Shown: positions 34,076 to 45,366, counted from the stretch's first letter. The stretch is 64,000 nucleotides of DNA from Allomyces arbusculus (GCA_027604705.1 JADHYV010000090.1:1-64000); one strand, 5' to 3'. Numbers and translations are program-made. Notes: generated by a model not told the origin, from the sequence alone.

Positions 34076-35458
34076 ATGTCGTCGGGCCCGCCCCCGCCCG
34101 GATACCCAGGTGCCGCGCCCGTCGACCAGCGCCGTCCGACTCTAGCCGCACCCACGTACCCGGCGCCGCAGCAACCGTTCTCAGTCCCCATGCCCGGCAG
34201 TGTGGGCATTCCGCTCATGCAGCAGCAATCTGCGTACCCGATCCTGCCGCCGCCGGCCCCACCAGGCATGCCGCCGGCACTGCTTGCATCGCTTTTGGCC
34301 ATGACAGCTGCAGGCGGCCAGCCGGGCATGCTGCCGCCGCTGCCGCCCATGCCGATGCTGCCGGGGGTGGCTCCGTTGCTTCCTGGATCTGCCTCGCCCG
34401 TAAGTGTGCTGCTGGGTGCCGGGACTGCGTCGCATTCGACGACCAGCAAAACTCAAGACCGTACCAACGCGCAATCATCACGTCGCGGCAGGTCACGGTC
34501 GCGGACTCGGCTACAGTCCCGGTCCCGGTCGCGGTCGCGGTCCCCGGCACGCCACCGCAAAGCCCGGTCGCGCAGCCGTGGCCGTAGCTGGTCGCGCAGC
34601 CGTGGCCGTAGCTGGTCGCGCAGCCCCAGTCGGAGTCGCAGTTGGAGCAGGAGCCGCAGTCGTGACCGCAAAGGCCGTTCGGACCGCCGTAGTCGTGGGC
34701 ATCGCAGTCGGAGTCGGAGTCGGGAGCGTGGTCGTGACCGTGAGCGGCAGTACGCGAGCAGCAGCCGTAGCCACAGCAGGAGCTGGAGCCGGAGTTCAAG
34801 TCGCGAGCGCAAGCGTGGGCGCGGGCACAACCGGGGTCGGAGTCGCAGTCGCAGTTGGTCTCGCGGTCGCCGCAGCGCGAACCGCAGTCTCAGTCCGGAT
34901 CCGTCTCGCAGTCGCAGTCGCAGTCGCATTCGCGACCAGACCCGAAACCGCAGTCTGCCGCGCCAAACGCCGTCTTCGCCCAAGTCTTACGCGCGCAACC
35001 GCCGCATATCCACCTCGGGTGCGCAGCACGCCCAACCCGTGCGCAACTCGCGCCCAAGCGGACCCAACCCGCTACCGTCGGGCCCCTTTTCCTATTACAC
35101 GTCGGCCGAGCGCTTGCCGGCGGGCTGTCTGGTGGACTACTTGCGGCAGCAGTCTCCCGTGCTCGAGCCCTATACACCCATCGACGCGACTGTACTGGAG
35201 CGCGGCACGCGGCAGCTCGCCGAGGCTGGCGCGTACCGTCCTCCGCCACGCAATGGTGCAACTGGCCGCGACCGCGCTCTCGAGTCGGCTCTGGACTCGC
35301 TCCTGGCCGTGGTCGGAGCCATTTCGGCGTCGTCATCGCGTCCCGCCGAGCGGGCGGCTGCGCTGGAGGCCATGGGGATTGATGACGAGGGGTGGCGCCG
35401 CGCTCACGTTAGCGAACTGGTGGGTCGCGTCCGAGCCAGCGCGTCGCGTGGAGCGTGA
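34076..35458 (+). CDS. Arginine/serine-rich (RS-domain) protein
   Basis: A 460-residue protein. Start MSSGPPPPGYPGAAP at 34076 was chosen over upstream in-frame codons because the preceding text is non-protein-like. Residues 1-130 are Pro/Met/Ala-rich (MPPALLASLLAM, LPPLPPMPMLPG). Residues 140-330 form a long RS domain with dozens of RS/SR dipeptides, typical of splicing factors and speckle proteins that are phosphorylated by SRPK/CLK kinases. No RRM or zinc knuckle is visible, so it is an SR-related rather than classical SR protein. The C-terminal 120 residues (from FSYYTSAERLPAGCLVDYLR to the end) are more ordered, with a helical end (AALEAMGIDDEGWRRAHVSE). Probable role: pre-mRNA splicing in the nucleus (inference). 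No intron is evident. Confidence 0.75.
   Translation: MSSGPPPPGYPGAAPVDQRRPTLAAPTYPAPQQPFSVPMPGSVGIPLMQQQSAYPILPPPAPPGMPPALLASLLAMTAAGGQPGMLPPLPPMPMLPGVAPLLPGSASPVSVLLGAGTASHSTTSKTQDRTNAQSSRRGRSRSRTRLQSRSRSRSRSPARHRKARSRSRGRSWSRSRGRSWSRSPSRSRSWSRSRSRDRKGRSDRRSRGHRSRSRSRERGRDRERQYASSSRSHSRSWSRSSSRERKRGRGHNRGRSRSRSWSRGRRSANRSLSPDPSRSRSRSRIRDQTRNRSLPRQTPSSPKSYARNRRISTSGAQHAQPVRNSRPSGPNPLPSGPFSYYTSAERLPAGCLVDYLRQQSPVLEPYTPIDATVLERGTRQLAEAGAYRPPPRNGATGRDRALESALDSLLAVVGAISASSSRPAERAAALEAMGIDDEGWRRAHVSELVGRVRASASRGA
34566..34625 (+). repeat. 24-bp tandem repeat inside the RS domain
   Basis: Two and a half nearly exact copies of a 24-bp unit, each encoding RSRGRSWS, lie within the RS-domain coding sequence. 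Slippage in such repeats is a simple route for RS domains to grow or shrink. Confidence 0.85.
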
Positions 35459-36554
35459 TCCTGAAGACAAAATTGGACGAGATTCTGTGATTTTTATTCA
35501 ACTCGTTGCAACACGTTCATGGCAGGCGCGGGGAGGAGCGGACATGACCACGGACGGCATGATCATTGCCGAATCAGGCCGAAATCACTATCAGACGCGT
35601 CTCGCGCGCGGATGCACCGCGCCCGGTGCCCACGTCCCACCCCGCCCCACGCGCATGAAAAGTTGACATGATGCGCGCGAATTGAATCCCCAACTGTACG
35701 CCAACAGCAACGCGTCGCGCTTCAAGGCCTGGTGGCGGCTGCTGCAACGCGCGCGCGGCTCGCGGCCCTTTGGATTCTGGCGCTTCGCTGCTCCTTCACT
35801 GCCAAGCCGAGGCACTCATTCCACTTCACCTCGGCCGAAAGCGCCACCGAGTCAGTGCCCGCTTTGCACGCCGCGCGCGTCTGCGAGAGGTTTTGATCTG
35901 GAAACCGCCGGTGCGGCTCGTGCGCAGGCTTGAGCAGGTCATGGGTTCGTGCCTCCAGCCAACCGAGCCAAGTCGAGCCTCGTTGTGCGGGGCTCGCGCA
36001 TGGTCTTCGCATTTGAACAACCGAGATTTGCGCCTCGACCTGCCTGTTCTCCACCTTTTGATCAACGTCCTGTTGTTGAAACCGCGCGCGCTTGATCTGC
36101 AACTGTGATGCGACCCGACCAACCCAACCAACCCGACCAAGCCCCCGTCTCCATTGAAGAGCCTCAAGTCTGGCCCGCATACGGGAACTAGAGGCAGTAG
36201 CGCTGCCTGGCCACCGCCACGCTTGCCGGGATTTGCCGACACGCCCCCTTCTCGACCACCCGGACGATCAGCCCGGTGAAGGGGCCACCGCGCGGCCGCC
36301 GTTGAGGACATGAGTTGCTTGTTTGATGGGGGCCTAGTGCGGCGGCCGCCAGTTGGCGTGGTGCGGGCCTACAAGTACCGGCTGTCGCCCGTCGCCGGTC
36401 GCGGGTCCCGCACGATTCCTTGCGATTCATCGGACCGGACCCGTCATCTTCAATTTGGAGCGCGATTTCCGGCAGCGTCGCCGCGATCCCGCTCGTCTCG
36501 ATCAACCGGACCAGATCCGTCTCGCCTCCTCGATTATCGCGTCAGATCACCACC
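35459..36554. other. Spacer between RS protein and transporter genes
   Basis: 1.1 kb between two plus-strand genes. Short frames on both strands (for example 35722-36180 minus) contain no conserved text. A CCAACC/CCGACC-type short tandem repeat lies near 36117-36142. The region should contain the RS gene terminator and the transporter promoter. Confidence 0.35.
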
Positions 36555-38277
36555 ATGGGCGCAGGACCAGCGATCCAAAAAGGCACGGGGAGCAGCGGCC
36601 GCGTGTTTCTTCTGTTACTCAAGTCGTTTATCGGCACCGGTACGCTCGACTCGCGAACAACGATGGATCTGTCGCGACGCAGGACGCCCTGATTCTGACA
36701 CAACTCCCTTCGCTCTTGCGTCCAGGCGTTCTTTTCTTGTCCTCGGTGCGTCGACTACGTCCTGGCCCGTGCGATTCCCGGTCTGGCGCTCATTCTCGCA
36801 ATTCCGCCTTTTGCAGGCATTCCGCGACGGTGGTTTCGCATTTTCCGTGGCGATGTTGCTCCTGCTCGCCATTTTGATCACGGTCGGAATGATGTTGCTC
36901 GTGTGGACGAGCGAGGTCGTGCCCGGATCGTTTGAGCAGATTGGCGACCGACTGTTTGGCAAGCCCGCGCGGTGGTTGGTGCTCGCGAGTGTCGGCATCA
37001 GTCAATTCGGGTTTGGCTGCGCGTACTGCCTCTTTGTATGTGACCCATTTCACGGATCCTCGTACCGTCCAGGGTCCAGCAAGGATTGACGCGTGAGCAC
37101 ACCGACCTCGTAGGTTGCGAAAAACGCGTCAGAGCTCGTGCGTCGCGTGAGCAACGACGCTGTCCTGCTCGGTCCATGGGTGTTCATCTTGATCCAAATG
37201 GGCATCTACTTGCCACTCGTCACGGTGCGCAGGATGGAGAATTTCGCGATTTTGTCGATCATGGGCAATGCGTTTGTGCTCTTTGGGCTCGGCGTCGTGT
37301 CTGTAGCCGCCATCAGCCACATGGTGAGCGCCGGCGGCGTCGCCAAAGATATTGTCATGCTCAACGCGGACCGGTTCCCGTTGTTCATCGGCACGAGTAT
37401 CTACACGTTCGAGGGAATCGGTACGCTCAAAAGACTCTAATTCGCCCTCTCCACCCGCTTTCCGTCGGCGGTCGGCTAACGCTGGTCGGTGGGATGCAGG
37501 TCTGGTGATTCCGATGAAGGAAGCGTGCAAGGAGCCCAAGAAGTTTGGCATGATTCTGTGTGTCGCCATGGTCATCACGACCGCCATTTGTTCGTACATC
37601 TCGTCCGCCATCTTCTCCTTCGGTCGTGACTCGCTCAATCTGACCACCCACGCTACACCTCCACCACATAGACGTCTTCGTCGCCGCTGTCGGGTACCTA
37701 AGTTGGGGTGCCGAGGTCCAGACGATCGTGCTCTTCAACCTGGACCAGAACGCGCTCTCAAGCACCATCTACGCGCTCTACATTTGGGCCATCGTCTTCA
37801 CGTTCCCGATCACCGTCACGCCCACCATGCAGTGCCTCGACAAGGTGCTGTTCTCGTCAGTGCTCGACATTGACCCAGACGTGAAGCCCGTCAAGCCCGC
37901 GACGGGCATGGCGCTGTGGTCGCCGCGCAAGCTGTTTTGGATCCAGAACGTGTCGCGGTGGGCGGTCGTGATTTGCATTGGGATGGTCGCGTATTTCGCA
38001 GCCGACGCGCTCGACAAGTTGGTCTCGATTGTCGGGTCGTTTGGATGTGTGCCTCTCAGTTTTTGTGCGTTGACTCTCTTTTCTGATTGGTTGGTGGGCT
38101 TGGTGGTGGTTGGTGTGGGACTGATCACGATTTCGCTGTTGTGTAGGCTACCCGGCCGCGTTCCACCTGCGCGCATTCCCTAACCAAGGCCTCGGGTGGA
38201 AGCTGCTCGACTGGGCGTTTATTGTCGTCGGTTTTGGCGCGATGCTCTTTGTGACGATTCAGACTTTCCGCAGCTAG
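36555..38277 (+). CDS. Vacuolar amino acid transporter, AVT3/AVT4 (SLC36-like)
   Basis: A proton-coupled amino acid permease of the AAAP superfamily, related to yeast Avt3/Avt4, which export amino acids from the vacuole. Seven exons: 36555-36639, 36726-36745, 36817-37035, 37114-37420, 37500-37622, 37672-38064 and 38147-38277. Exon 2 is only 20 nt. All junctions keep phase, giving 425 residues. About eleven membrane segments are visible. Family text: LLLLKSFIGTGVLFL (first helix), AFRDGGFAFSVAMLLLLAI, GFGCAYCLFVAKNAS, SIYTFEGIGLVIPMKEACKE, and ALYIWAIVFTFPITVTPTMQ. The N-terminus is short, lacking the long hydrophilic extension of yeast Avt3/4. Intron 5 is short (49 nt) with a weak donor (GTCGTG), so that junction is the least certain. 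Confidence 0.93.
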
Positions 38278-38735
38278 TGCGTGCAGCTGGTTGCGAATTT
38301 CGCGATTTTGGTGTGTCGGACAGGCTGCTCGTCGTCGTCGCTTGTCTCGTGTAGTTGCAGGATATTGTTAAGTCGTTTTTGTGTTGTGTTTTCGCTTCAC
38401 AGTTTTGTGTGTGCATGCGATCTTAGGAAACGATCGCGAAAATATCTTTGATCCCGACTGAACCTCCTGTTGTAAGTGGTGTGGTGGTGACCCATGTGTA
38501 GTTTCTGGTTTTGTGATCTGAGCACTGGCGATTCGGCCTGGTCACTGGTTGCTGGTGTACCCGTGCGTCCAGTTCCCTGTGCCGGAGTTGCGCAGGAACG
38601 CGGCGCAACAGCATTGTGGTGGTGCGCGGGGACGGCCGCTCGCTTCCCAGTCCCAGATCAGCTGTGATGGGGCCGGTAGTTTATCATGTCAGACGTAATA
38701 CATCCGACCCGCCCAACGTACACACTCACGCCCGC
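38278..38735. terminator. Convergent 3' spacer, transporter / POL32
   Basis: 458 bp between convergent stop codons. It is T-rich on the plus strand after the transporter stop (38300-38470). No gene is visible. Confidence 0.4.
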
Positions 38736-40655
38736 CTACTTGCGCGCAAAGAAACTCAGCAGCGACTTCTGCTCCCCTCCACTCTTCTTGCTTGCCTTGC
38801 CCTTGCCCTTTGCCGGCGCCTTGGGCACTACCTCGCCAGCCTCGTCAGCCGTGGCTGGCGGAGTCACGGCGAGCTTGGCCATTTTCGCGAGCGGCGGTTG
38901 CATGGCGACTTCGTCCTCCGAGTACTCTTCGCTCTCGACCACGTCCTCGGTCACGAACCGGCCGCGGTCGTCGACGTAGGTGTGTGACTTCTTGACGTGC
39001 CGCTTGCGCTTGACTACCACCACGAACCAAAATTTGAGTGAGCCATCACTTGTGAAAGAAACCGCGCGAACCTCGCTCAACGTACCGCGTCGCACCGGTG
39101 CCGGCTCGGCCAGCTGCGTCTCCCCTTCCCCACCCGGCGCCGGCTGCTCCTCGGCAGCCGGCAAATCAACGTCGAACAGCTCCGAGAGGTCCTGGATCGC
39201 CGGCACCGCGGGCGCGGCCTCGGCCATTACCGCATCTTCGTCCTCGTCGTCGTCATCGGTGATAATGCGTTTCTTCTTTTCAATCACGCGGTGCGGCTCG
39301 AAATCGTCGTCGTCGTCAGCATCGACGCCGTCGCGGGACGTGACGCGGATCGCTGCGCGGATCGACGTGTCGGTGGACGAGGATGCGGCAGACTTGGAAG
39401 AGGTAGACTTGGACATGGAGGCAGGTTTCGCGGCGGGCTTGGAAGCAGCAGGCGTGGATGCGGTAGGTTTCGCAGCGGGTTTGGTCGCGGGTGCGTTCTT
39501 CTTGGTCGACGCTGCCGGCGCTGAAGAAGAAGACGAAGACGAAGACACAGCCGATGATGGTCCCGCAGCGCTCTCGGTCGAGCTGCTCGCCGCTGATGCT
39601 GGACCCTTTTTCGCGCGCGCCGCCGCCGACCCGAAAAAGTCCCGCGCGGCACCCGACACCTTGGGCACGGCCTTTGTCGCGGGGGTCAGTGCGGGTGCGG
39701 AAGCGGTCAGTTTCGATGGTACTGGCTTCTTGGGCGCCGCCGTTGGCGTGATCTGCGTGAACGTGGGCGCGGTCGTGCCGGCGAGCAAGTGCGCGAGCAT
39801 CGTCGGGCGCGCGAGGAGGGAGATGCCGGGACAGGTGATAAGACTATGGCTGTTGGAGAGATCAGCGATGATCAGTTCAGAGCGGTCGGTTTGGTGGGGA
39901 GAGGAGAAGAGGAGGGACAGGAGAATACAGACATACTTTGCAGACGGCGTGTCGAAAGTCGGTCGGTCGATAGTTTGCAGGAGGCCCTTGTCCTAAAATA
40001 TAAACGCGATGAGCGAGGACTCGTGGACAAGCGTGTTGGAGACCAAGAGAAATACCTTGATCTCACCCTTGAACACACTGTAGACATGCCATCCGACAAT
40101 TGTCTGGCCCGGTGCGCCCATCAGTGCTAGAATTGGCAAGAAATTAGTCAGACAAGACCTCTCCACCCGGTTTGAGGACCAAATTCGACAGCAGTCGTAC
40201 ATCCGAGCTCGGCCTCGGTCAAGATGGCAATCCGGCGATTGCCCGTGCGGTCGTCCTGCACGGTCGCGCAAAACAGCGGGACCATGACCGTGCCTGCTGC
40301 CTTCTTGTCTTCGACGTACTTGGCGAGCAGTCTGAAAACAAGAGCAGTGAAGCATTGCAGTATGGTCAGCAGCCATTCTCGATCTCGTTTGAGTGGGCTG
40401 AACTGTCAACATAAAGAGGAGGTGCACGAACAGCTGCGCTTCCCTCGCCGTGACCTGGCACTCGCGACTGAGCCATTTGTAGGTCACCTAGACGATGGAC
40501 ACGACCGACACGACCGCATCGGCAAGCGAAATGGGTGGTCAACTTGCGGTACGCAAACGGAACGCCATGTTTCAGCTGGAAATTCATCTGTTTCGATAAC
40601 CTACGGGTTGCCCGTCGTGTAGAATGGCAATGTCGATGATTTCGGTCGGGTTCAT
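38736..40655 (-). CDS. POL32: DNA polymerase delta subunit 3 (Pol32/POLD3/Cdc27)
   Basis: This is the accessory subunit of DNA polymerase delta (and zeta), used for processive synthesis, break-induced replication and translesion bypass. Six exons: 40605-40655, 40432-40487, 40201-40331, 40056-40126, 39937-39992 and 38736-39849, with introns of about 63-117 nt; the product is 492 residues. The N-terminal winged-helix region is diagnostic once spliced: GQP|VTYKWLSREC, then LLAKYVEDKKAAGTVMVPLF and GWHVYSVFKG. The C-terminal two thirds are Ala/Ser/Lys-rich and disordered, with acidic patches. The protein ends in a PCNA-interacting PIP box, QKSLLSFFARK, in the same place as in yeast and human homologues. 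An in-frame ATG further upstream (40871) exists but would add unconserved Ser/Pro text. The gene is divergent from HPM1 over 284 bp. Confidence 0.93.
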
Positions 40656-40939
40656 GGTGGTGGATGGAAAAGGGTCGGGACCGCGCTGGATTGAACTTGA
40701 GACCCGGGTACTGCGCTGGGACGGGTCCTCGCTGCTGGATATCGTGCAGGAAGATAGCGGCGCGCTTGGGCTCGACGGACTTGGGGAAATGGTGGTCGGC
40801 CTTGCAGAGGCAATCGCAGCTCCAGATTTTGACAAGTCGTCTTTCAACGTTGTCGCGCTCCAATCCGCCACGTGATGTGATCAGTGCCTGAACGACCTGC
40901 TCGAACGACATCTCATCTTGCCCTTAAATCGATCCCGCC
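40656..40939. promoter_or_regulatory. Compact bidirectional promoter, POL32 / HPM1
   Basis: Only 284 bp lie between the POL32 and HPM1 start codons, so both genes probably use one bidirectional promoter region. No TATA box is obvious. If the POL32 frame starts at the upstream ATG (40871), the spacer shrinks to about 70 bp. Confidence 0.5.
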
Positions 40940-41990
40940 ATGTTCTTCAATTTTGTCGACACGGAGCCAGTACCCGCCGCAACCGCTCAAGATGCCGGCG
41001 CACCACCCTCGCGGCCGCAAGTCCGTGCGCACGCCTTCGATCCGCGCGCGCATTTCGTGACACAGGACAAGCACCAAGTCGGCGCCTCGCTCACGCTCGA
41101 GCCCGCATCTGGCGATGCCGTTGACGTGGTCGGCGAGCTCGTGCCGGAGCTCGTGCACCTGCCGTGCGCCGTCCGCCGGCGGCACGTCTCGGACGTGCAC
41201 TTTGAAGTCGCCTCTTCCGATGCTGACGTGCTGCAGCAAACGATCCTCGCCAACACGGATCTGGTCAAGGGTGTCTACGAGGGCGGGCTCAAGACTTGGG
41301 AGTGCAGCATTGATCTGGCCGAGTACGCTCTGTCCGCCGATCTCCCATTGGACTCCAACTCACGCATTCTCGAACTCGGGTGCGGGTCAGCCTTGCCGGC
41401 ACTCGCCATTCTCGCGAGCAACCGCCCGTTTGCGCACATGACGCTGCAAGACTACAATGCCGAGGTGCTGCAAGTTGTCACGGCACCCAACGTGCTGCTG
41501 AGTTTGCGCCCTGCGCCCGCCGCAAACGAGGTCGACCGCCAGGGTCTTTATGAAGTGACGTTGCGGCGTAGTGACTGGGACAAGTTGCCGCGCGCTGACA
41601 AGATCGATTTTGTTGCGGGTGACTGGGGCGCCGGGATGGCCGAGGTGCTCTCGCAGCCGGCATACGATGTGATCTTGACGTCTGAAACGATTTACGACGA
41701 GGCCACGGTCCCGGCGTTGCTGGAATTGATTGAAGCCAAGCTCGCGCCGTCGGGCCGCGCGTACGTGCTGCTTTGGTCGCGGTAAAACGAATTTGTCGAG
41801 GCAAGACTGACTTAATGCCTTTGTCTCTAGACTGGTCGCGGCCAAGACGTTCTACTTTGGCGTGGGCGGCGGCGTGCGCGCGTTCGAGTCGCGTGTGGCC
41901 GCGCGCGGCAGGATGAACGTGCGCGTTGCGAGGGAGATCACGTCGGGCGGTGTGCGGCGCGAGATTCTTGAGCTGACCTGGCGGGCGTGA
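40940..41990 (+). CDS. HPM1: Protein-histidine N-methyltransferase, Hpm1/METTL18 family
   Basis: Hpm1/METTL18 methylates a histidine of ribosomal protein uL3 (Rpl3), affecting translation and ribosome biogenesis. Exon 1 is 40940-41781 and exon 2 is 41831-41990. A 49-nt intron (GTAAAA...CTAG, phase 2) joins WS|R to LVAAKTFYFGVGGGVRAFE; the product is 333 residues. The start MFFNFVD resembles the F-x-F-x-F start of the family. The seven-beta-strand domain shows LKTWECSIDLAEY, motif I ILELGCGSALPALAIL, QDYNAEVL, and DVILTSETIYD, which together distinguish this family from METTL21-type lysine methyltransferases. The C-terminal YFGVGGG segment is also typical. It shares a short promoter region with POL32. 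Confidence 0.88.
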
Positions 41991-42305
41991 TGAAATCAAT
42001 CTTCCGCGGCGGCAATTTTGGGTGGAGAATATGCCTATGCAATAGGATCGTGTATTCCATAATGATTTGCTGCTTGGTATTGGTCGCTTGGTCGCGGCGG
42101 CGGCGGCACGGATCTTGGCCTCCAAACGACAGGTTTTGACTGCTCGGTTGCTTAGAAGTGAATCACTGCTGCCGACGACTGCAACTGGACACTTCTCTTG
42201 GCCAAAGTTGGGCCGAAGTCCTAACCGCGACCATCGACAATCCGCACCAGCCGTGCTAGCACCGTCTCCATGCCTCGACACTAGCTGCAACTGTCACATC
42301 CAAGC
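41991..42305. promoter_or_regulatory. Spacer, HPM1 / NBS1
   Basis: 315 bp between tandem genes: the HPM1 terminator region and the NBS1 promoter. It is lower in GC after the HPM1 stop (ATGCCTATGCAATAGG near 42030). No gene is seen. Confidence 0.35.
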
Positions 42306-45044
42306 ATGTGGTTTCTCGTCAACCAGCGCGTCGTCGCGTCCGACACCGACTGGTACCTGTTGACGGGCACGCAAGCCGTCGTGTTGCTCAAGCCCAACAC
42401 GCGTCTGTCGATTGGCCGCCGCGAGACCGACCTGGTCCTGCCCGACGACAAGACCATTTCCAAGCGCCAGGCCGCTCTGCATGTTGGCGCCAATGACGCG
42501 CTCAATTTGGTGTGTACACGCTGTGGGTGACTGATTTGGCCGTGATTGCTCAGGGCCCAGACTGACAGCACCGATTGAGATTAGAACATGACCCCAACGG
42601 GACAGTTCCAGACGCCCGACCTCTTCATCACCGACGAGTCCGGCAAGAGCACGACCGTCATCAACGGCCACGCGGCGCCGCAAGACGGCACGCCGATCCG
42701 CGTCGTGCAGCACGTCACGACCCTGGAACTGGGCCGCCGCGGCACCTCCTTTCTGATTTTCCACAAGGATGTCGTCTTTTGCACGGCCGGGCTCTCGCCG
42801 ACGCAAACGACGCACGTCGTTGATGCGGCCATCGCCATGGGCGCTAAGGCGACGCCGACCTGGTCGCCGCTCGTCACGCACTTGGTCGTCGACTCGGTCA
42901 AGCTGCAACGCGCGCCGACGACTCCGACCGCCGCCCTGGCCAAACTGCTAGACGTGCAGGTGGTCAATGTCGCATGGGTCCAGGCGCTCACGGCGCACGA
43001 ACCCGACTTGGACCTCGGCGACGATCCGACAACCACATGGGAACACGCCTGGTTCCCGGCGATCCCCATCAAGTTCCCGCCGCCGCTCGATGACCCGAAC
43101 CTGACGGCGCAGGCGCGCGGGAAAATGTTTGCCTCGGCGCGGTTCATGCTTGATCCGGATGTGACCGACCGCGACGTCCTTACCCTCCTGATCGAGTCGT
43201 GCGGTGGGAAAGTCGGCGTACAGCCGCGCGCCCTTGCCGCGGGCGTGACGCTGGTCCATGTCACGGCCGACCCGGCTGCACCCAAACCGGGCGCCTGTGC
43301 CGCGACCATCGACCAGGTCGTGCAGAGTGTCGTGACGGGCCGGATCCAGTGGGTCGTGGACCCGGCGCCCGCTGCGGCCGCGGCAGCAGCGGCAGCGCCC
43401 GCTCGACCAGCTGCTCCCACGCAATCGTCCTTTCCGCGCGCCGGATCTTCGATTGCTGGTCTGGGCACCTCCCTCGGGTCATCCATGGGCTCGCAAATGC
43501 CGCCGCCGACGCAACTTCCGCACCGGCCTCGTCCGCTTCCAGCTCGGTCCACGGGACACGCGAGCATGTCGCTGGCCGCGTCACTGTTCGACTTTGACAA
43601 TTTGTCGGCCGAGATCGAAAAGGACGCGTCGCAGCTGGTCGCGGCGTTTGCCGCGTCGCAGAGCATGCGCAATTCGCACTCGGCCGCTGGGAGTTCGGGA
43701 CCGCGGCATACTCTGGGTGGCGGGACGGCGCCGCGCGCGGGGGCTGCGTCGCAATTGCACCGCTCGGCAGTGGGTGCGCTGCCCCCGGGGTCGCAAGCGA
43801 ATCACGGCGCAGGTGGTAACACGCAGGCCGCCGGGTTCGTGCCGGTGAGTACCCGGTGGGGCACCGAGGGCACGCTCGAGGAACTCGGGCTCGTGGTCCC
43901 GCGCAAGCCCGCGCCGGTCGTCGCTGCACCGGCTGTCGAATCCGTGCCGGAAGAAGCTGAGCCCGCCGAACAGCCCGAGCCGGAGGCGGTCGTGCCCGCC
44001 GAAGCGATTGCCGAGCAGATTGCCGCGCTCGCCGACGAGCCGCCCGCAGACTTGTCGCGCGCCGACCTGGTCAAGTCGGTCAACTCACTCGAGGACGAGG
44101 ACGAGTCGGTGCGCAAGGCGCGGCAGCTCGTCACGCAGGCGATGCAAAACGGGACCGACGTGGATTGGGGCGTGCTTGGGGCCATGGTGCAGATCGAGTA
44201 CATGCCACTCGCGCGCGAGGGTGCCGCCGAGGGAGCTCATGGTGGTGAGAACACTCAGGGTGCACGCCGGGCTCGTGCTGGGCCAGGGTACGCGTCACAC
44301 TTCCCCGCGAATGCGACCATGACCACAACCACGGGACCCAACTACAAGCGGTTCCGGAAGCGGCAGGCGGTTCCCGCGATGCCCGAGATCCTGACGCTCG
44401 GTGTGATCACGTACGACTCCTCGGTCCTCTCGCTCGACGACGGGTTTTCGCGCCACAGTCGTGGAGGTGGCAACTCGATGGACTCCCTCTCGGGCCCACG
44501 ACCCGTCGCGTCGCTCGCCGACGTGACGCTCGAATCGATCCCAGACGACGCGTTGCGGCGGCGGCACCCGAGAGCTTCGGCGCACTTGGTCCCGTACACG
44601 CCGACGCGGGATGAAGTCGCGCCGGCGCGCGACGTGCAGCGGTCGCGGTTCCAGACGCTCGACGACGATTCCGAGGGCAGCAACGACGAGGATAACGCGC
44701 CCCTCGGGTTCCCGGTTTCGCGCTCCGAGTCGCAATCAAGTGCCGGGTCGTTGCGCCGTGCGACGCCAAGGCGGAACGAGTCGCTTCTCCCCGTGGCGAT
44801 GCCCGTTGGGTCGCGTAAACGGCCGCGCGTGTTGCTGGAAGTGGATGATGAGGTCGAGGCGGATGAGATTATGGAGCCGGTGCCGCGCCGCGCGCGAACG
44901 GGCGCTGGGCCAGCGTCACTCGCCGGATCGAAGAGTGTAGCGCCCGCCGTTTCGCTTGCGATGGGGGTGTCGAGCAGCGGGTCGACGCCCGCGACGTCGC
45001 AGCGGCGCCGGCGGCGGTTGAACCTGGGCGATGACGATGATTGA
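42306..45044 (+). CDS. NBS1: Nibrin/NBS1 subunit of the MRN complex
   Basis: Nbs1 joins Mre11-Rad50 to sense double-strand breaks and recruit Tel1/ATM. Exon 1 is 42306-42509 (MWFLVNQRVV..., 68 codons) and exon 2 is 42612-45044. The 102-nt intron (GTGTGT...CCAG, phase 0) is placed so the FHA strand reads NLTPDLFITDESGKSTTVING; the product is 878 residues. Domains: FHA (1-110, with IGRRETDLVLPDDKTISKRQ), BRCT1 (about 125-215, ending near VVNVAWVQAL), BRCT2 (about 245-340). A long low-complexity region follows. The short basic motif NYKRFRK (near residue 645) matches the Mre11-binding K-F-x-K-F-x-K element of nibrins. A clear C-terminal FxF/Y ATM-binding motif is not visible; the protein ends in an acidic run. 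The acceptor choice is my least certain point. Confidence 0.88.
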
Positions 45045-45366
45045 TTGATTGATTTAAGGTGGGGAAGATCGGCGCATTGCTGCCCCGTTGATCCGTCGCG
45101 TCGCGGGTTGGCGACCTCCGCACGACAAGTTGGCGCCAGGGTTACGTAAACACGTGCCTTACGTCAGGGTGGGTGCCCTGCCGAAGAACGCGCTTGTCAG
45201 CGGTAGTGGTGCCCTCTCCCTTCGTCAACTCGCCCACGGCCGCCGCGTCGGCCAGCAGCTGCTCCGGCAAGATCGTCGGCGATCCACCTCCCGCACACCC
45301 TCAGCACTTCGCGCATTTCCACGGCCAAGCGCACGCCAGCGCTCTCCACCGTCGTCTGTCGCAGCC
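45045..45366. promoter_or_regulatory. Promoter region of bZIP gene 1
   Basis: 322 bp between NBS1 and the first bZIP gene. The bZIP frame stays open upstream to 45088, but without conserved residues. A palindromic ATTGATTGATT lies just after the NBS1 stop, and TTACGTAA (45143-45150), a bZIP-type palindrome, lies about 220 bp upstream of the start codon. Confidence 0.45.
45143..45150. promoter_or_regulatory. Possible bZIP (Pap1/Yap1-type) binding site TTACGTAA
   Basis: The perfect palindrome TTACGTAA is the preferred site of fungal Pap1/Yap1 and C/EBP-like bZIP factors. It sits about 220 bp upstream of a Pap1-type bZIP gene, which fits autoregulation. An 8-mer can occur by chance, so this is only suggestive. 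Confidence 0.4.

Noticed and set aside
34404-35666. A 420-codon frame overlapping the RS protein gene in another frame
   Set aside because: Val/Ala/Gly-rich shadow produced by the repetitive CGN-AGN codons of the RS domain.
40656-40911. N-terminal extension of POL32 to the ATG at 40871 or a frame starting at 40911
   Set aside because: The extra residues are Ser/Pro-rich or shift frame, have no counterpart in Pol32/POLD3, and would consume the promoter shared with HPM1.
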